NCBI RefSeq assembly: GCF_036014175.1
Contig: NZ_CP107917.1
Location: 868,001 to 932,000 of the forward strand
DNA: 64,000 bases
Source of the DNA: Streptomyces sp. NBC_00443
Lineage (GTDB): Bacteria > Actinomycetota > Actinomycetes > Streptomycetales > Streptomycetaceae
Direction: 5' to 3'
This document shows positions 18,059 through 26,327 of the stretch, piece after piece. Positions within the stretch are counted from its first letter, which is position 1. Each line of letters starts with the position of its first letter. A model generated the notes under the pieces. That model saw only the letters and a program-made list of their open reading frames with translations, was not told the DNA's origin and searched no databases. Made by a program: the position numbers and the translations under genes.

Positions 18059-20412
18059 CTTCGGCGGAGTGGCGTCGGCCTCGGGGAAGAGGTGGCCTCC
18101 GGCGAGGACGTGGCCTCCGAAGAGGTGCTGGTCTCGGGCGAGGGCGTCACTTCCGGAGAATCCGTGACCTCCGGCGAGGACGTCGTCTCAGGAGATGCCG
18201 TGACCTCCGGAGAAACCGTGACCTCCGGCGAGGACGTCACTTCCGGAGAATCCGTGACCTCCGGCGAGGACGTCGTCTCAGGAGATGCCGTGGTCTCCGG
18301 CGAGAACGTGGTCTCCGGCGACGGCGAAGTCTGCGCAGAGCCGTCCGTCGTCGTCTGTGAGTCCTCCACCTGGGCCGTGCCGTCCGGGGTGCGGGTGGCC
18401 GAGGGCGGCGGGGCGGAGGAAGCCGGGGTGCCACCGGTGGCGGGTACGCCGCCCGGCCTGGCGCCGGTGGCCGTTCCGGGCGTTGCGGAGTTGGCGGGGC
18501 CGCTGGAGGCGACGGGGCCATCGTCGGCTTGTTCCGGCGTGGGAGCCGTACGGTCGTCCTGCTCGGCTGCCACCTCCGGAGGGTTCTGGACGTTGCTCTC
18601 CGGGGCCCCCGTGGTGGTCAGCGGGTCGTCCACCGTGACCGGCGTGCCGAAGCCGTCGAGGGCGCGGCGGACCTGGTCGGCGTCGACCTGGGCGGCGGGG
18701 CCGTTCCCGGCGGGCACCACCCTGACCTCGGGTACCTGCGACAGGTTGCCGTGCACGCTGTCGCGGACGCCGATCTCCGTGCTGCCGGGCGGCTCGGCGC
18801 CGCGCAGGGCGGCGATGTCGCGCAGCGCCTGCTCGCGGACCTCGGCGGGCCCGTTGTGGACCTGCTGCCACAGCGCGTTCTCGGCGGCGGTCACGGGCAG
18901 CGTGCCCGGGGAGTACGGCGGTGGGTCCAGGGGCGTGTACAGCGGCGGGTTCTCCGCAACGTAAGGCGGAGGAGACTGGCTTCCGGTGAAGTCGCCCTGC
19001 CCGGTGTTCTGTTGGGCGACGGGCTGGGGTGAGGTGGACGAGGAGCCGACGCCGCCCGGGGTGTTGACGGTCGAGGGGCCGTCGGTGCGGTCGGTGCCGT
19101 CACCGTTCTGGGAGCGGGAGGAGTCGGAGGAGTCCCGCGTGTCGGAGTCGCCGGTGTCTGTGGTGTCACCGGAGACGGTCGGCGGCTGGTTGCGCATCTT
19201 GTCGATGACGTGGCGCAGTTCGGCGCCGCTGTTCTGGGCGGTGTCGGTGAGTGTGGCCTCGACCTGGCTGCTGACGCCGGCGCCGACGAAGGTGGACCAA
19301 CTGGTGGACCAGTCCCCCTCGAAGGCGCCCTTGATCAGGATCTCCGCGAGTGACTCGCCGGCTCCGGCGGCGAGGAAGTCGGCCGTCCCCTTGATTCCGT
19401 AGTGCCCGGCCAGCGCGCCCGGCCGGTCGGCGTTGTTGCGCAGGAGCTGGTTGTTGCGCCACAGGTCGGGGTTGTTCCGGAAGGAGAGCGGGTCGTTGCG
19501 GAACGTCACCGGCGGGTTGTTGGTGAGGTTGGGGCCGTTCCCGTTGGGGTTCGGGGTGGGGTCGGGGCGGTTGTTCGGGCCCGGCCCTGGATCGGGGTCC
19601 GGCTTGGGGTTGGGACTGTTGTTCCTGAAGTCGAGGTCGGGGGTGTTGCGCAGGTTGGGATTGGGGGTCGGCTTGAAGTCGAGGTCCGGCCCGTTCTTGA
19701 GGAAGTTGTTGTCGTAGCTCTTGACGATGTTCTTCGCGAAGTTGTCGAAGATGCTGGTGAAGAAGCCCGCGGCGGCGCCGAACGCGGCGGACTTGAGGAT
19801 GTCGTTCCAGTCGAACCCGTCGGGGCGGCGGCCGTCCGGGGCGAAGTTCATCATCGCCAGCCGCACCGCGAAGGTGGTGAACGCCTCGGCGAACGCCTCG
19901 GTCAGCGAGGGCGCTATGTGCAGCCGCTGGAGCAGATGGGTGAGCGTGGTGAGGATCAGGAACCGGCTGCGCAGTTTGGCCATCATGATCTGGCTGGCCG
20001 AGGCGCCGCCGGTGAAGAAGGACATCGCCAGGTAGATGGCGATCTCGATGAGCAGCCTGATGACCTCCGCGATGACCTGCCACTTGGACTCCATGATGTC
20101 CATGGAGGTCTTGCGCCGGCCCTCGGCGATCTTGTCGAGCTGCTCGGCGAAGTCGCGCAGGTAGTTCTTGCCGCCGTCGTCGATGAGCATGCCCATCGCC
20201 TTGGCGTACGACTTGGCCAGGTCGTCCGGCATGACCTCGGCGATGTCGTGGACCGACTTGTCGATCAGTGACGACATCCGGTCCAGCTTGCGCCCCAGTC
20301 CTGAGTAGGGCCGTCGGCTCTCGTAGGCGAGGTCCTCGTCGGCGTCGATGAGCTTCTCCCCGGTGAGGATGAAGATCATCGCGTTGACCTCGGGCGATGC
20401 CTGGATGCTCAT
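18055..20412 (-). CDS. N-terminal fragment of the giant T7SS effector: WXG100-like/hydrophobic entry module plus repeat linker
   Basis: 785 codons. Residues ~1-110 are alpha-helical and resemble the WXG100-like N-terminal domain of CpnT-type and other T7SS effectors, the expected secretion signal module. Hydrophobic helices follow at ~110-140 (LLIEIAIYLAMSFFTGG), ~150-200 and ~215-235 (FGAAAGFFTSIF). Residues ~250-330 are Asn/Pro-rich with FRNNP-type repeats. The last ~60 residues are five-residue SPEVT/SPETT repeats. ATG at 20412-20410 has AGGACGG upstream. It lies 84 bp after a WXG100-like gene on the same strand, fitting an operon of substrate and helper. The stop at 18055 is probably caused by a lost C at 18083-18086, after which the frame continues as SSPEADATPP. 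Confidence 0.8.
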   Translation of the reverse strand: MSIQASPEVNAMIFILTGEKLIDADEDLAYESRRPYSGLGRKLDRMSSLIDKSVHDIAEVMPDDLAKSYAKAMGMLIDDGGKNYLRDFAEQLDKIAEGRRKTSMDIMESKWQVIAEVIRLLIEIAIYLAMSFFTGGASASQIMMAKLRSRFLILTTLTHLLQRLHIAPSLTEAFAEAFTTFAVRLAMMNFAPDGRRPDGFDWNDILKSAAFGAAAGFFTSIFDNFAKNIVKSYDNNFLKNGPDLDFKPTPNPNLRNTPDLDFRNNSPNPKPDPDPGPGPNNRPDPTPNPNGNGPNLTNNPPVTFRNDPLSFRNNPDLWRNNQLLRNNADRPGALAGHYGIKGTADFLAAGAGESLAEILIKGAFEGDWSTSWSTFVGAGVSSQVEATLTDTAQNSGAELRHVIDKMRNQPPTVSGDTTDTGDSDTRDSSDSSRSQNGDGTDRTDGPSTVNTPGGVGSSSTSPQPVAQQNTGQGDFTGSQSPPPYVAENPPLYTPLDPPPYSPGTLPVTAAENALWQQVHNGPAEVREQALRDIAALRGAEPPGSTEIGVRDSVHGNLSQVPEVRVVPAGNGPAAQVDADQVRRALDGFGTPVTVDDPLTTTGAPESNVQNPPEVAAEQDDRTAPTPEQADDGPVASSGPANSATPGTATGARPGGVPATGGTPASSAPPPSATRTPDGTAQVEDSQTTTDGSAQTSPSPETTFSPETTASPETTSSPEVTDSPEVTSSPEVTVSPEVTASPETTSSPEVTDSPEVTPSPETSTSSEATSSPEATSSPRPTPLRRR
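18145..18292 (-). repeat. 90-bp tandem repeat in the SPE-T linker
   Basis: A 58-bp sequence starting cgtcacttccggagaatccg occurs at 18145-18202 and again at 18235-18292, exactly 90 bp apart. It encodes part of the SPEVT/SPETT pentapeptide run. Such tracts can change length by slippage or recombination. The frame-breaking C run at 18083-18086 lies beside it. Confidence 0.8.
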
Positions 20413-20496
20413 CGGGGGCCGTCCTGGAGACCGTGCGGGCAGGACGCAGCGGCCGCTCCCGGCGTGGTGCGGGAGCGGCCGGCGGTGCCGGGATCG

Positions 20497-20874
20497 TCAG
20501 CGGCGGCCATGCCCGCCCGGGCCGCCGTCGCCGTCGAACCCGTTGGTCTCAAGCCGGTTGTTGCCCTGCTCGATGTCCTCGAGGTTGCGGTCGCGGGTGT
20601 CCTTCATCATCCGGACCTGGCTGACCGTGGCGTCGGTGATGCCGACCAGCGCGTCGCGGATGGACATCATCGTCTCCTTGGTGGTCTGACGCTCCTTCTG
20701 CTCCTGCGGCTTGGCCTTCTCGGCGAACTCGCCTTCCGTGCCGGGCCACCTGACCGTGGGCGCCAGTTCGTCGAGGAACTCCTCGGTGATGCTCGTGGCG
20801 AGGGTGCCGATCTCCTCCAGCTGCCTCGCCAGCGCCTCGATGCGGTGCGGGTCGACGTAGTACCGCTGCCCCAT
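20497..20874 (-). CDS. WXG100-like T7SS protein (EspC/Esx-type)
   Basis: 125 residues, two predicted helices separated by a turn at VRWPGTEGEF, the W-x-G position of WXG100 proteins. A charged C-terminal helix is followed by a flexible Gly-rich tail. Such proteins form helical-hairpin dimers and are exported by, or escort substrates to, the EccC motor. The start ATG lies 2 bp after the stop of the YbaB-like gene and the stop lies 84 bp before the giant effector. It is thus placed as the effector's immediate partner or chaperone. The pairing is inferred from position only. Confidence 0.75.
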   Translation of the reverse strand: MGQRYYVDPHRIEALARQLEEIGTLATSITEEFLDELAPTVRWPGTEGEFAEKAKPQEQKERQTTKETMMSIRDALVGITDATVSQVRMMKDTRDRNLEDIEQGNNRLETNGFDGDGGPGGHGRR

Positions 20875-20876
20875 GG

Positions 20877-21335
20877 TCAGTCCTCCCCGTCCTCGCCGAG
20901 CGCGTCCCGCCAGGCAGGGGAGGCCGCCTGGCCGTCGCGCGCGGTGTCCTCGTCGTCCTCGCGCAGCACCTCGGGACCGAAGATCTGCTCCCAGTCCAGC
21001 TCGAAGCCCTTCAGTTCCGGCACGTTGCTGCTGGGCTCGGCGAAGGGCGCCATCGCCTTCATCACGTGCCGGTTCATCTTCAGGCGGGCCGCGTTCGCCG
21101 CCTCCAGGACGCTGGCGGCCAGCTCCTGGGGGGACATGTCGCGGTACTTGTTCTCCAGGAACTCGATCCCGGACAGTTCACCCTGCGGGCCCACGGTGGC
21201 GCGGACCGCGCGGTCGGAGGAGAGCACCGCGAACGACGCCTGCCGCAGCTCGCGTTCGGTGCGCGCGACCGCTTCCTGGGCCGCCTGGAGTTCGGCCATC
21301 GCCTTCTCGAGGCGCTTCTCCAGCGGTTCCGTCAC
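20877..21335 (-). CDS. YbaB/EbfC-family protein (EspL-like) of the T7SS operon
   Basis: 152 residues. An N-terminal coiled helix (EKRLEKAMAELQAAQEAVA) leads into a beta-sheet segment with RATVGPQGELSGIEF, the core pattern of the YbaB/EbfC fold, followed by a helix (AASVLEAANAARLKM) and an acidic tail. YbaB proteins were first described as nucleoid-associated. A related member, EspL, is encoded in the mycobacterial ESX-1 locus, where it acts with secreted Esp substrates. Here it sits between the AAWKG-type protein and a WXG100-like protein, 2 bp before the latter. A chaperone or secretion-accessory role is more likely than DNA binding, but is inferred. Confidence 0.8.
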   Translation of the reverse strand: MTEPLEKRLEKAMAELQAAQEAVARTERELRQASFAVLSSDRAVRATVGPQGELSGIEFLENKYRDMSPQELAASVLEAANAARLKMNRHVMKAMAPFAEPSSNVPELKGFELDWEQIFGPEVLREDDEDTARDGQAASPAWRDALGEDGED

Positions 21336-21468
21336 GCTCGCTCCTGCCCTTCTGCGTCGACCGGTTCATCAACTGCCCTGCTGATCTTGCCTGGTGAGGC
21401 TCCCGCTGTGGAAGCCGGGGCCGGTGGGATTCGTCTCCGCACGGTGGTCTCGCCGGGACGCGCGGGGC

Positions 21469-24400
21469 TCACCGCCCGATGACGGCCGGGGTGCCGCCGT
21501 CCTCGGTGCCCCACACGTCCGTGTCCTCCTCCAGGTAGTCGGCGGAGCTGGTGACCCTGCGGCCCGGCTCCGTCTCCTCCTCGGGGCTGTCGGCGCCGGT
21601 GGTCGCCACCCGGGAGGCCGGGGCCAGGAAGGTGTCGTTGTCCTCCTGGCGGTTCCACGGGCTGCGTCCGCGGCGGTTGCGGCGCTCGCTCTCCTCGGCC
21701 GCGTCGACCAGGACGGCACGCACCCGCTCGCCGTTGCCCTTGTCGCCGCCCGCGCCCATGCCGCCCATGCCGCCGCCCATCGGCATCCCGGGGCTGCCGG
21801 GTGTGCCGGGCGCGCCGGGGGCGCCGGCCGTGGCGGCGGGAGCCAGCGGGGTGCCCTCGCTCGCGGCGACACCGTCGGAGAGAGGCTCGGCACCGAGTCC
21901 GCCGGAGCCGCCCGGGGCGAAGGAGTCCGACCCGGACAGGCCGCCGCCGGAGGCCCCTGCGCCCACGCCGCCGCCGAGTCCCAGATCGGAGAGCGACACA
22001 TCCCTGTTGCCGGTGCCGCCACCGCCGCCGGCCCCGTTGAGGTCGCCGAGACTGCCGAGGTCGCCGAGTACGCCCGAATCGCCGCGGCCGCCCTGCGAGT
22101 TGAGGTCGTGCAGGTTCACCTTCTCGGTGTTGCCCTGCGGGTCGGTGACGGTGGCGATGCCGGTGTCCGGGTCGATGACCTGGGTGCTGCCGTCCGGGAA
22201 CGTGGTGGTCAGCTTGCCGTTGTCCAGGACGGTGGTGGAGCCGTCCGGGTTGGTCACCTTCGCGCCGTGCGTGAGGTCGGTGGTCGTGGTGGACCCGTCC
22301 GCGTCGGTGGTGGTGAGCGTCCCGGTGTCCGGGTCGAAGACGGCCTTGCTGCCGTCCGCGAAGGTCGTGGCGAAGTCGTCGCCCTGAAGGGCCGTGTTCC
22401 CGCCCGTCGGGGTCTCCAGGCCGGCCCGGTCGGTGTTGAGGTTCCCGAGGTCGCCCAGGTCGCCGATGGACTCCGTGGGCAGATCGGGGTTGAGGTCGCC
22501 CAGGTCACCGAGTCCGTTCTGGCTGTTGAGGTTGCCCAGGCTGCCCAGGTTCTCGGTGGTGGTCTTCCCGTCCGGATCGGTGGTGGTGGTCTGCCCGGTC
22601 GTCGGGTCGACCGTCTGCGTGGTGCCGTCCGGGAACGTGGTCGTCAGCTTGCCGTCGTCGCCGAGTGAGGTGACCGAGCCGTCCGGGTTGGTCACGTCGG
22701 CACCGTTGCCCAGGTCGGTCGTGGTGGTCGAGCCGTCCGGGTGCGTGGTGGTGAGCGTCCCGCTGTCCGGGTCGAAGCTGGTACGGCTGCCGTCCGCGAA
22801 GTCGGTCGTCAGATCACCGCCGCTGGTCAGCTGTGTGCTGCCGCCGGTCGGGGTGTCGAGCACACCGTCGCCGCCGCCGGGGCCGCCGTTGAGGCCGTCG
22901 AGGCTGCCCAGATCGGTCGTGGTGGTCGTACCGTCGGGGTTCGTCGTGGTGGTCTGCCCGGTGATGGGATCGACGGTCTGCGTGGTGCCGTCCGGGAACG
23001 TCGTCGTCAGCTTGCCGTCGTCGCCCAGTGAGGTGACCGAGCCGTCCGGGTTGGTGACCCGGGTGCCGTCGCCCAGGTTCTGCGTGGTGACGCTGCCGTC
23101 CGGATGGGTGGTCGTGAGCTCTCCGCTGTCCGGGTCGAAGCTGGTGCTGCTGCCGTCCGGGAAGTCGGTGGTGAGCTTGCCGTCGTTGAGCTGGGTGGTG
23201 CCGCCGGTCGGGGTCTTGAGGGAGCCGCCGCCGGTGTTCAGGCCGCCGAGGCTGCCGAGGTTCTCGGTGATCGCGTCATTGGCGGCGTTGTTCGTCCCGC
23301 CCGGGCCGTTGTTCAGGTTCCCGAGATTGCCCAGATTCGTGGTGACCGGCGGCGGGGTGCTCGTGAGAGCCTCCTGGTCGCCGCCCGGGTTGTTCATGTC
23401 GCCGAGATCGCCCAGGCTCTCCGTGACCGTGGTCGGGTTCAGCAGCTCGTCGAGGTTGCCGAGATTCTGCTCGGTGACGGCGTTGGGGTCATTGATGCCG
23501 CCGAGGCTCTCCTGCATGGCCTTGGCCTGCTCCTCGGCCTCGCGCTTGGCCTCCTCCTGCTCACGCCGCTGCTCCTCGCGGAGCTCGTCCTGGTACTTCT
23601 TGTCCTCATCGCGCTGCTGGTTCTGCTCGTTGCGCAGCTCTTCCTGGAGCTTTTTGTCCTCTTCGCGCTGCTGGTTCTGTTCCTCGCGCAACTCGTCCTG
23701 GTACTTCTTGTCCTCCTCCCGCTGCTGCCTCTGCTCCTCGCGGAGTTCCTCCTGGTACTTGCGGTCCTCCTCGCGCTGGCGCTCCTGCTCCTCGCGCAGC
23801 TCGTCCTGGTACTTGCGGTTCTCCTCGTTCTGCCGGTTGATCTCCTCCTGCTGTTCCTCGGCCTTCCTCTCCTCGTACTCCTCCGCGGCCGTGCTGGTCG
23901 ACTTCGGCTTGGGCACGTTGTCGGAGAAGTCGTCGCCGAGGTCGAGGAAGTGGTTGTTGAGGTTCGACTGCACCTGGGCGGCGGGCTTGCCGAGGAACTC
24001 GTCGACGCCCTGGCTCCAGATCTTCACCGCCTTGTCGCCGACCTTCGCCCAGTTCGCGATGTCGGTGAGGTCGCCGTACTCGGGGTGCACCTGGGAGAAG
24101 CCGCCCTGCGGGCTGTGGCTGACCGTTGTGGTGTAGCGGGAGGTGTACGACTTGATGTCGGTCTTGGCGACGTTGTTCGCATCCACCCACTGGGCGAGGT
24201 CGTCCAGGACGTAGCGCAGCACCTGGTGCGGGTCGTAGTACGGGGACTTGGCCCAGGCCAGCCACGCCTCCAGCAGCTTGTTGGCGGAGTCCACCAGATA
24301 CTTGCGGCCCAGTGACAGGGCGCGCGAGTACACCGTGTTGCCGGTGCCGGTCTCGTCGCCGGAGCCCGGGTTGGAGTCGAAGGTCTCGACGTAACTGTCG

Positions 24401-25125
24401 TAGTTCTCGCGGATCTTCTTCAGCAGGCCGCGGAAGACTTCCGCCGCTTCGCCCTTCCAGCTCGCGTCGTCCCGCCCGAATCGGTCCTCCCAGTCCTTCA
24501 GCACCACCGCGTGGTTCCGGAAGAACTTGGCGGCGAAGTCGAAGGACTCCCCTGTGGTGTTGAAGGAGTTCAGGTCCACCACGTCGGCGCCGGGCACGCC
24601 CAGGTTGCTGAACCGGGCGTCCTGGGTGTTGCCGCCCAGCAGGCCGAGGAGCGCCGCCCGCGGCCCGTTCATGTACCGGGCGAGCGGGATGGTGCTCATC
24701 TTGTCCTTGTGGTAGTCCGTGAACTCGTTGCCCTCACGGACCTGTGCGTCATGGACGTTGTCCGAGCCCGGTCCGGCGAAGATGATCTCCTCGCCGTCCT
24801 TCACACGGCCCTCGAAGACGATCCGGGCCTGCATGATGGACCGCTTCTTGCCGCTGTCGAAGAACCAGATGTCGTAGTCCTCGCCCTTGTTCGTCAGGAA
24901 ACCGGAGTCCTTGACGAGCAGGGAGAGGCTGCGCTCCTTGATGTCCATCCGGAAGAGCTTGCCGCCGTGTTCGGATCGGAGCGTGTCGAAGACGGTGTTG
25001 CGGTCCGGCACCGGATAGCCGGTGATGTGGGTGACCAGGGTGGCCCAGGTGTCGCTCGACGGGTCTCCGGCATTGTCGAACTTGTCGAGGTTGGCGACGG
25101 AGTTGGGATCGTAGCGATCGGCCAC
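21469..25125 (-). CDS. AAWKG-family T7SS-associated protein with charged helix and beta-repeat region
   Basis: 1218 residues. N-terminal ~400 residues include DASWKGEAAEVF (Trp at ~223), the signature of the AAWKG family found in Streptomyces ESX loci. Residues ~415-535 are a highly charged helix (KKYQDELREEQ-type units repeating every ~16 residues), likely a long single helix or coiled coil. Residues ~630-1010 hold NPDGSVT / LTTTFPDGTTQTVDP / DPDSGTLTTTHPDGS strands in repeated units of about 120 residues, suggesting an elongated beta structure. The C-terminus is Gly/Pro-rich, then acidic. It is probably secreted or surface-exposed. The gene lies 24 bp after a helical T7SS protein and 133 bp before the YbaB-like gene. 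No enzyme motif was seen. Confidence 0.8.
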   Translation of the reverse strand: MADRYDPNSVANLDKFDNAGDPSSDTWATLVTHITGYPVPDRNTVFDTLRSEHGGKLFRMDIKERSLSLLVKDSGFLTNKGEDYDIWFFDSGKKRSIMQARIVFEGRVKDGEEIIFAGPGSDNVHDAQVREGNEFTDYHKDKMSTIPLARYMNGPRAALLGLLGGNTQDARFSNLGVPGADVVDLNSFNTTGESFDFAAKFFRNHAVVLKDWEDRFGRDDASWKGEAAEVFRGLLKKIRENYDSYVETFDSNPGSGDETGTGNTVYSRALSLGRKYLVDSANKLLEAWLAWAKSPYYDPHQVLRYVLDDLAQWVDANNVAKTDIKSYTSRYTTTVSHSPQGGFSQVHPEYGDLTDIANWAKVGDKAVKIWSQGVDEFLGKPAAQVQSNLNNHFLDLGDDFSDNVPKPKSTSTAAEEYEERKAEEQQEEINRQNEENRKYQDELREEQERQREEDRKYQEELREEQRQQREEDKKYQDELREEQNQQREEDKKLQEELRNEQNQQRDEDKKYQDELREEQRREQEEAKREAEEQAKAMQESLGGINDPNAVTEQNLGNLDELLNPTTVTESLGDLGDMNNPGGDQEALTSTPPPVTTNLGNLGNLNNGPGGTNNAANDAITENLGSLGGLNTGGGSLKTPTGGTTQLNDGKLTTDFPDGSSTSFDPDSGELTTTHPDGSVTTQNLGDGTRVTNPDGSVTSLGDDGKLTTTFPDGTTQTVDPITGQTTTTNPDGTTTTTDLGSLDGLNGGPGGGDGVLDTPTGGSTQLTSGGDLTTDFADGSRTSFDPDSGTLTTTHPDGSTTTTDLGNGADVTNPDGSVTSLGDDGKLTTTFPDGTTQTVDPTTGQTTTTDPDGKTTTENLGSLGNLNSQNGLGDLGDLNPDLPTESIGDLGDLGNLNTDRAGLETPTGGNTALQGDDFATTFADGSKAVFDPDTGTLTTTDADGSTTTTDLTHGAKVTNPDGSTTVLDNGKLTTTFPDGSTQVIDPDTGIATVTDPQGNTEKVNLHDLNSQGGRGDSGVLGDLGSLGDLNGAGGGGGTGNRDVSLSDLGLGGGVGAGASGGGLSGSDSFAPGGSGGLGAEPLSDGVAASEGTPLAPAATAGAPGAPGTPGSPGMPMGGGMGGMGAGGDKGNGERVRAVLVDAAEESERRNRRGRSPWNRQEDNDTFLAPASRVATTGADSPEEETEPGRRVTSSADYLEEDTDVWGTEDGGTPAVIGR
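22170..23240 (-). repeat. Internal beta-repeat units of the AAWKG-type gene
   Basis: Near-identical DNA (for example gtctgcgtggtgccgtccgg) recurs about 363 bp apart, near 22613 and 22976, with a third, more diverged copy near 22180. The units encode TTTFPDGTTQ/DPxTGQ/NPDGSVTSLGDDGKL strands. Confidence 0.75.
23560..23860 (-). repeat. 48-bp repeats encoding a charged helix
   Basis: About six units of 48 bp (16 residues) with the pattern REEQxxQREEDKKYQDEL. Sixteen is not a multiple of seven, so a single charged alpha-helix fits at least as well as a canonical coiled coil. Confidence 0.75.
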
Positions 25126-25149
25126 CGGGCGCCCTTTCTGGTCGGTGGG

Positions 25150-25620
25150 TCAGGACTCGTCGTCCGGGTCGCCGGTGGTGCCGGCGGTGAGGGTGTCGAC
25201 CTCGTCGAAGGTCTGGAGCAGCGTCTGCGCGTCGATCGCGTCGAGGTTCTTGTCCTTGGTCTTGTTGGCCTCGTCGATCGTGTCGGTGAGCGCCTCTTTC
25301 AGCTCCTTGAAGAGGTCCATCTGGTCACCGAGCAGCTTGTCGATGGCCTCGGCCGCGGTGCGGATGTCCTCGATCAGCTTCGGTCCCGAGACCAGGGGTT
25401 CGGTGACCATCCTGCCGATGCGCAGGAGTTGCTTGTCCTGGGCGAGGTTCTCCGGTGTGGTGTGGCCGTCGATGAGGTGGCCGAGCGGGCGGATGTGGGA
25501 CCCGTCGCCGTCCTCCTTGTGCTTCTTCGCGGCGGTGTACACCGGCTGCACCTCGTTGTCCCGGAAGTTCTCCATCTGCTTGAGGTCGAAATGCTTGACG
25601 TCGGCCTTCTCACCGGCCAT
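25150..25620 (-). CDS. Helical T7SS-associated protein of unknown function
   Basis: 156 residues, predicted nearly all alpha-helical with an acidic tail (DPDDES). It resembles the long helical-hairpin proteins encoded beside Esx proteins in Streptomyces, but has no clear WXG motif. Notable stretches are KHFDLKQMENF near the start and the amphipathic LLGDQMDLFKELKEALTDT. It ends 24 bp before the AAWKG-type gene, so the two are probably co-transcribed. A role as secretion partner or substrate is inferred only from position and helix content. Confidence 0.6.
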   Translation of the reverse strand: MAGEKADVKHFDLKQMENFRDNEVQPVYTAAKKHKEDGDGSHIRPLGHLIDGHTTPENLAQDKQLLRIGRMVTEPLVSGPKLIEDIRTAAEAIDKLLGDQMDLFKELKEALTDTIDEANKTKDKNLDAIDAQTLLQTFDEVDTLTAGTTGDPDDES

Positions 25621-25928
25621 GGGACGCTCTCCTGCCGCTTGCTGCCGGACGGGGATACGGGAGCCCGGCGGACGCCCCGCTCACGGGCGACGGCCGGGCC
25701 GGTGGGCCCGTGTGCCGGGTGGGCACACCGGGTCGGTTCGGAGATTCCCGCCTGCCGGCCGGCGTGCGGCACATCCGTCTCCCGGACTCTTCGGGCGGCG
25801 GTGCAGGGCGCGTCGCCGAACCGTCCGTGTGGGACCGGGATACGGGCGGTTCGGCGTCCTCCGGTCGTACGCGGCGGCGGCCGCCGGGCCCGCCCTGCGG
25901 ATGGACGAGGCGAAGCTCCGGTCAAGCC
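25621..25928. other. 308-bp intergenic spacer in the esx operon
   Basis: No convincing gene. It contains a long inverted repeat (25814-25856), annotated separately. The spacer may separate highly expressed WXG100 genes from the larger downstream genes. Confidence 0.6.
25814..25856 (-). terminator. Stem-loop after the WXG100 pair (attenuator-like)
   Basis: Arms CGCCGAACCGTCCGT (25814-25828) and ACGGGCGGTTCGGCG (25842-25856) pair over 15 positions with one G-U, around a 13-nt loop. It lies 73 nt past the second WXG100 stop. There is no U tract, so partial termination or 3'-end protection of the short esx transcript are both possible. Confidence 0.5.
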
Positions 25929-26237
25929 CTAACGGGCCCGCACGTTCCCCCAGTTGTCGGCGCTCCTGCGCTCGTCGCGGGAGTGGTTGTCGTGGATGGT
26001 CTGGATCAGCTCGCCGTTGTCGCCGAGGAGCATGGCCATGTTCTTGGTCGCCTGGTCCCACTCCGCCTGGACCTGGCGGTACGTCTCCTGGTCCGAGCCC
26101 TCCCAGGACGTGACGAGCGGCTTCAGCTCGTCCTCCAGGTTGTTCAGGGTCGTGATGATCTGCTGGGTCTGCGCCATCAACTCCTCGATGGCGTTACGGA
26201 CCGCGGGGTACTGCACGTCGATGATGCCGTCGGCCAT
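25929..26237 (-). CDS. WXG100 family protein (EsxA-like)
   Basis: 102 residues, the usual WXG100 length. Helix-turn-helix hairpin with the WEG turn (VTSWEGSDQETY) in the middle, as in EsxA/ESAT-6. These small proteins are secreted by the T7SS as dimers with a second WXG100 protein. Its neighbour at 26328 is the obvious partner, 90 bp upstream on the same strand. ATG at 26237-26235 has AGAGGAG upstream. A strong stem-loop follows the gene, which could allow higher expression of the pair than of downstream genes. Confidence 0.92.
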   Translation of the reverse strand: MADGIIDVQYPAVRNAIEELMAQTQQIITTLNNLEDELKPLVTSWEGSDQETYRQVQAEWDQATKNMAMLLGDNGELIQTIHDNHSRDERRSADNWGNVRAR

Positions 26238-26327
26238 GACGTCTCCTCTCGGACGGCCGGGCGTCGGCGCCCGGGAAGCTCAGGGGGTCCGGCCTCGCCG
26301 TACGGGGGCCGGTGCTGCGGGGGCGGG

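Noticed and set aside
17289..18086. Programmed -1 ribosomal frameshifting at the C runs
   Set aside because: The direction would fit, but no canonical X-XXY-YYZ slippery heptamer in the correct frame and no clear downstream structure were seen.
23104..24315. Leu/Val-rich plus-strand frame resembling a membrane protein
   Set aside because: Antisense of the charged-helix repeats: Gln/Glu/Lys codons read backwards give Leu/Val/Phe runs.
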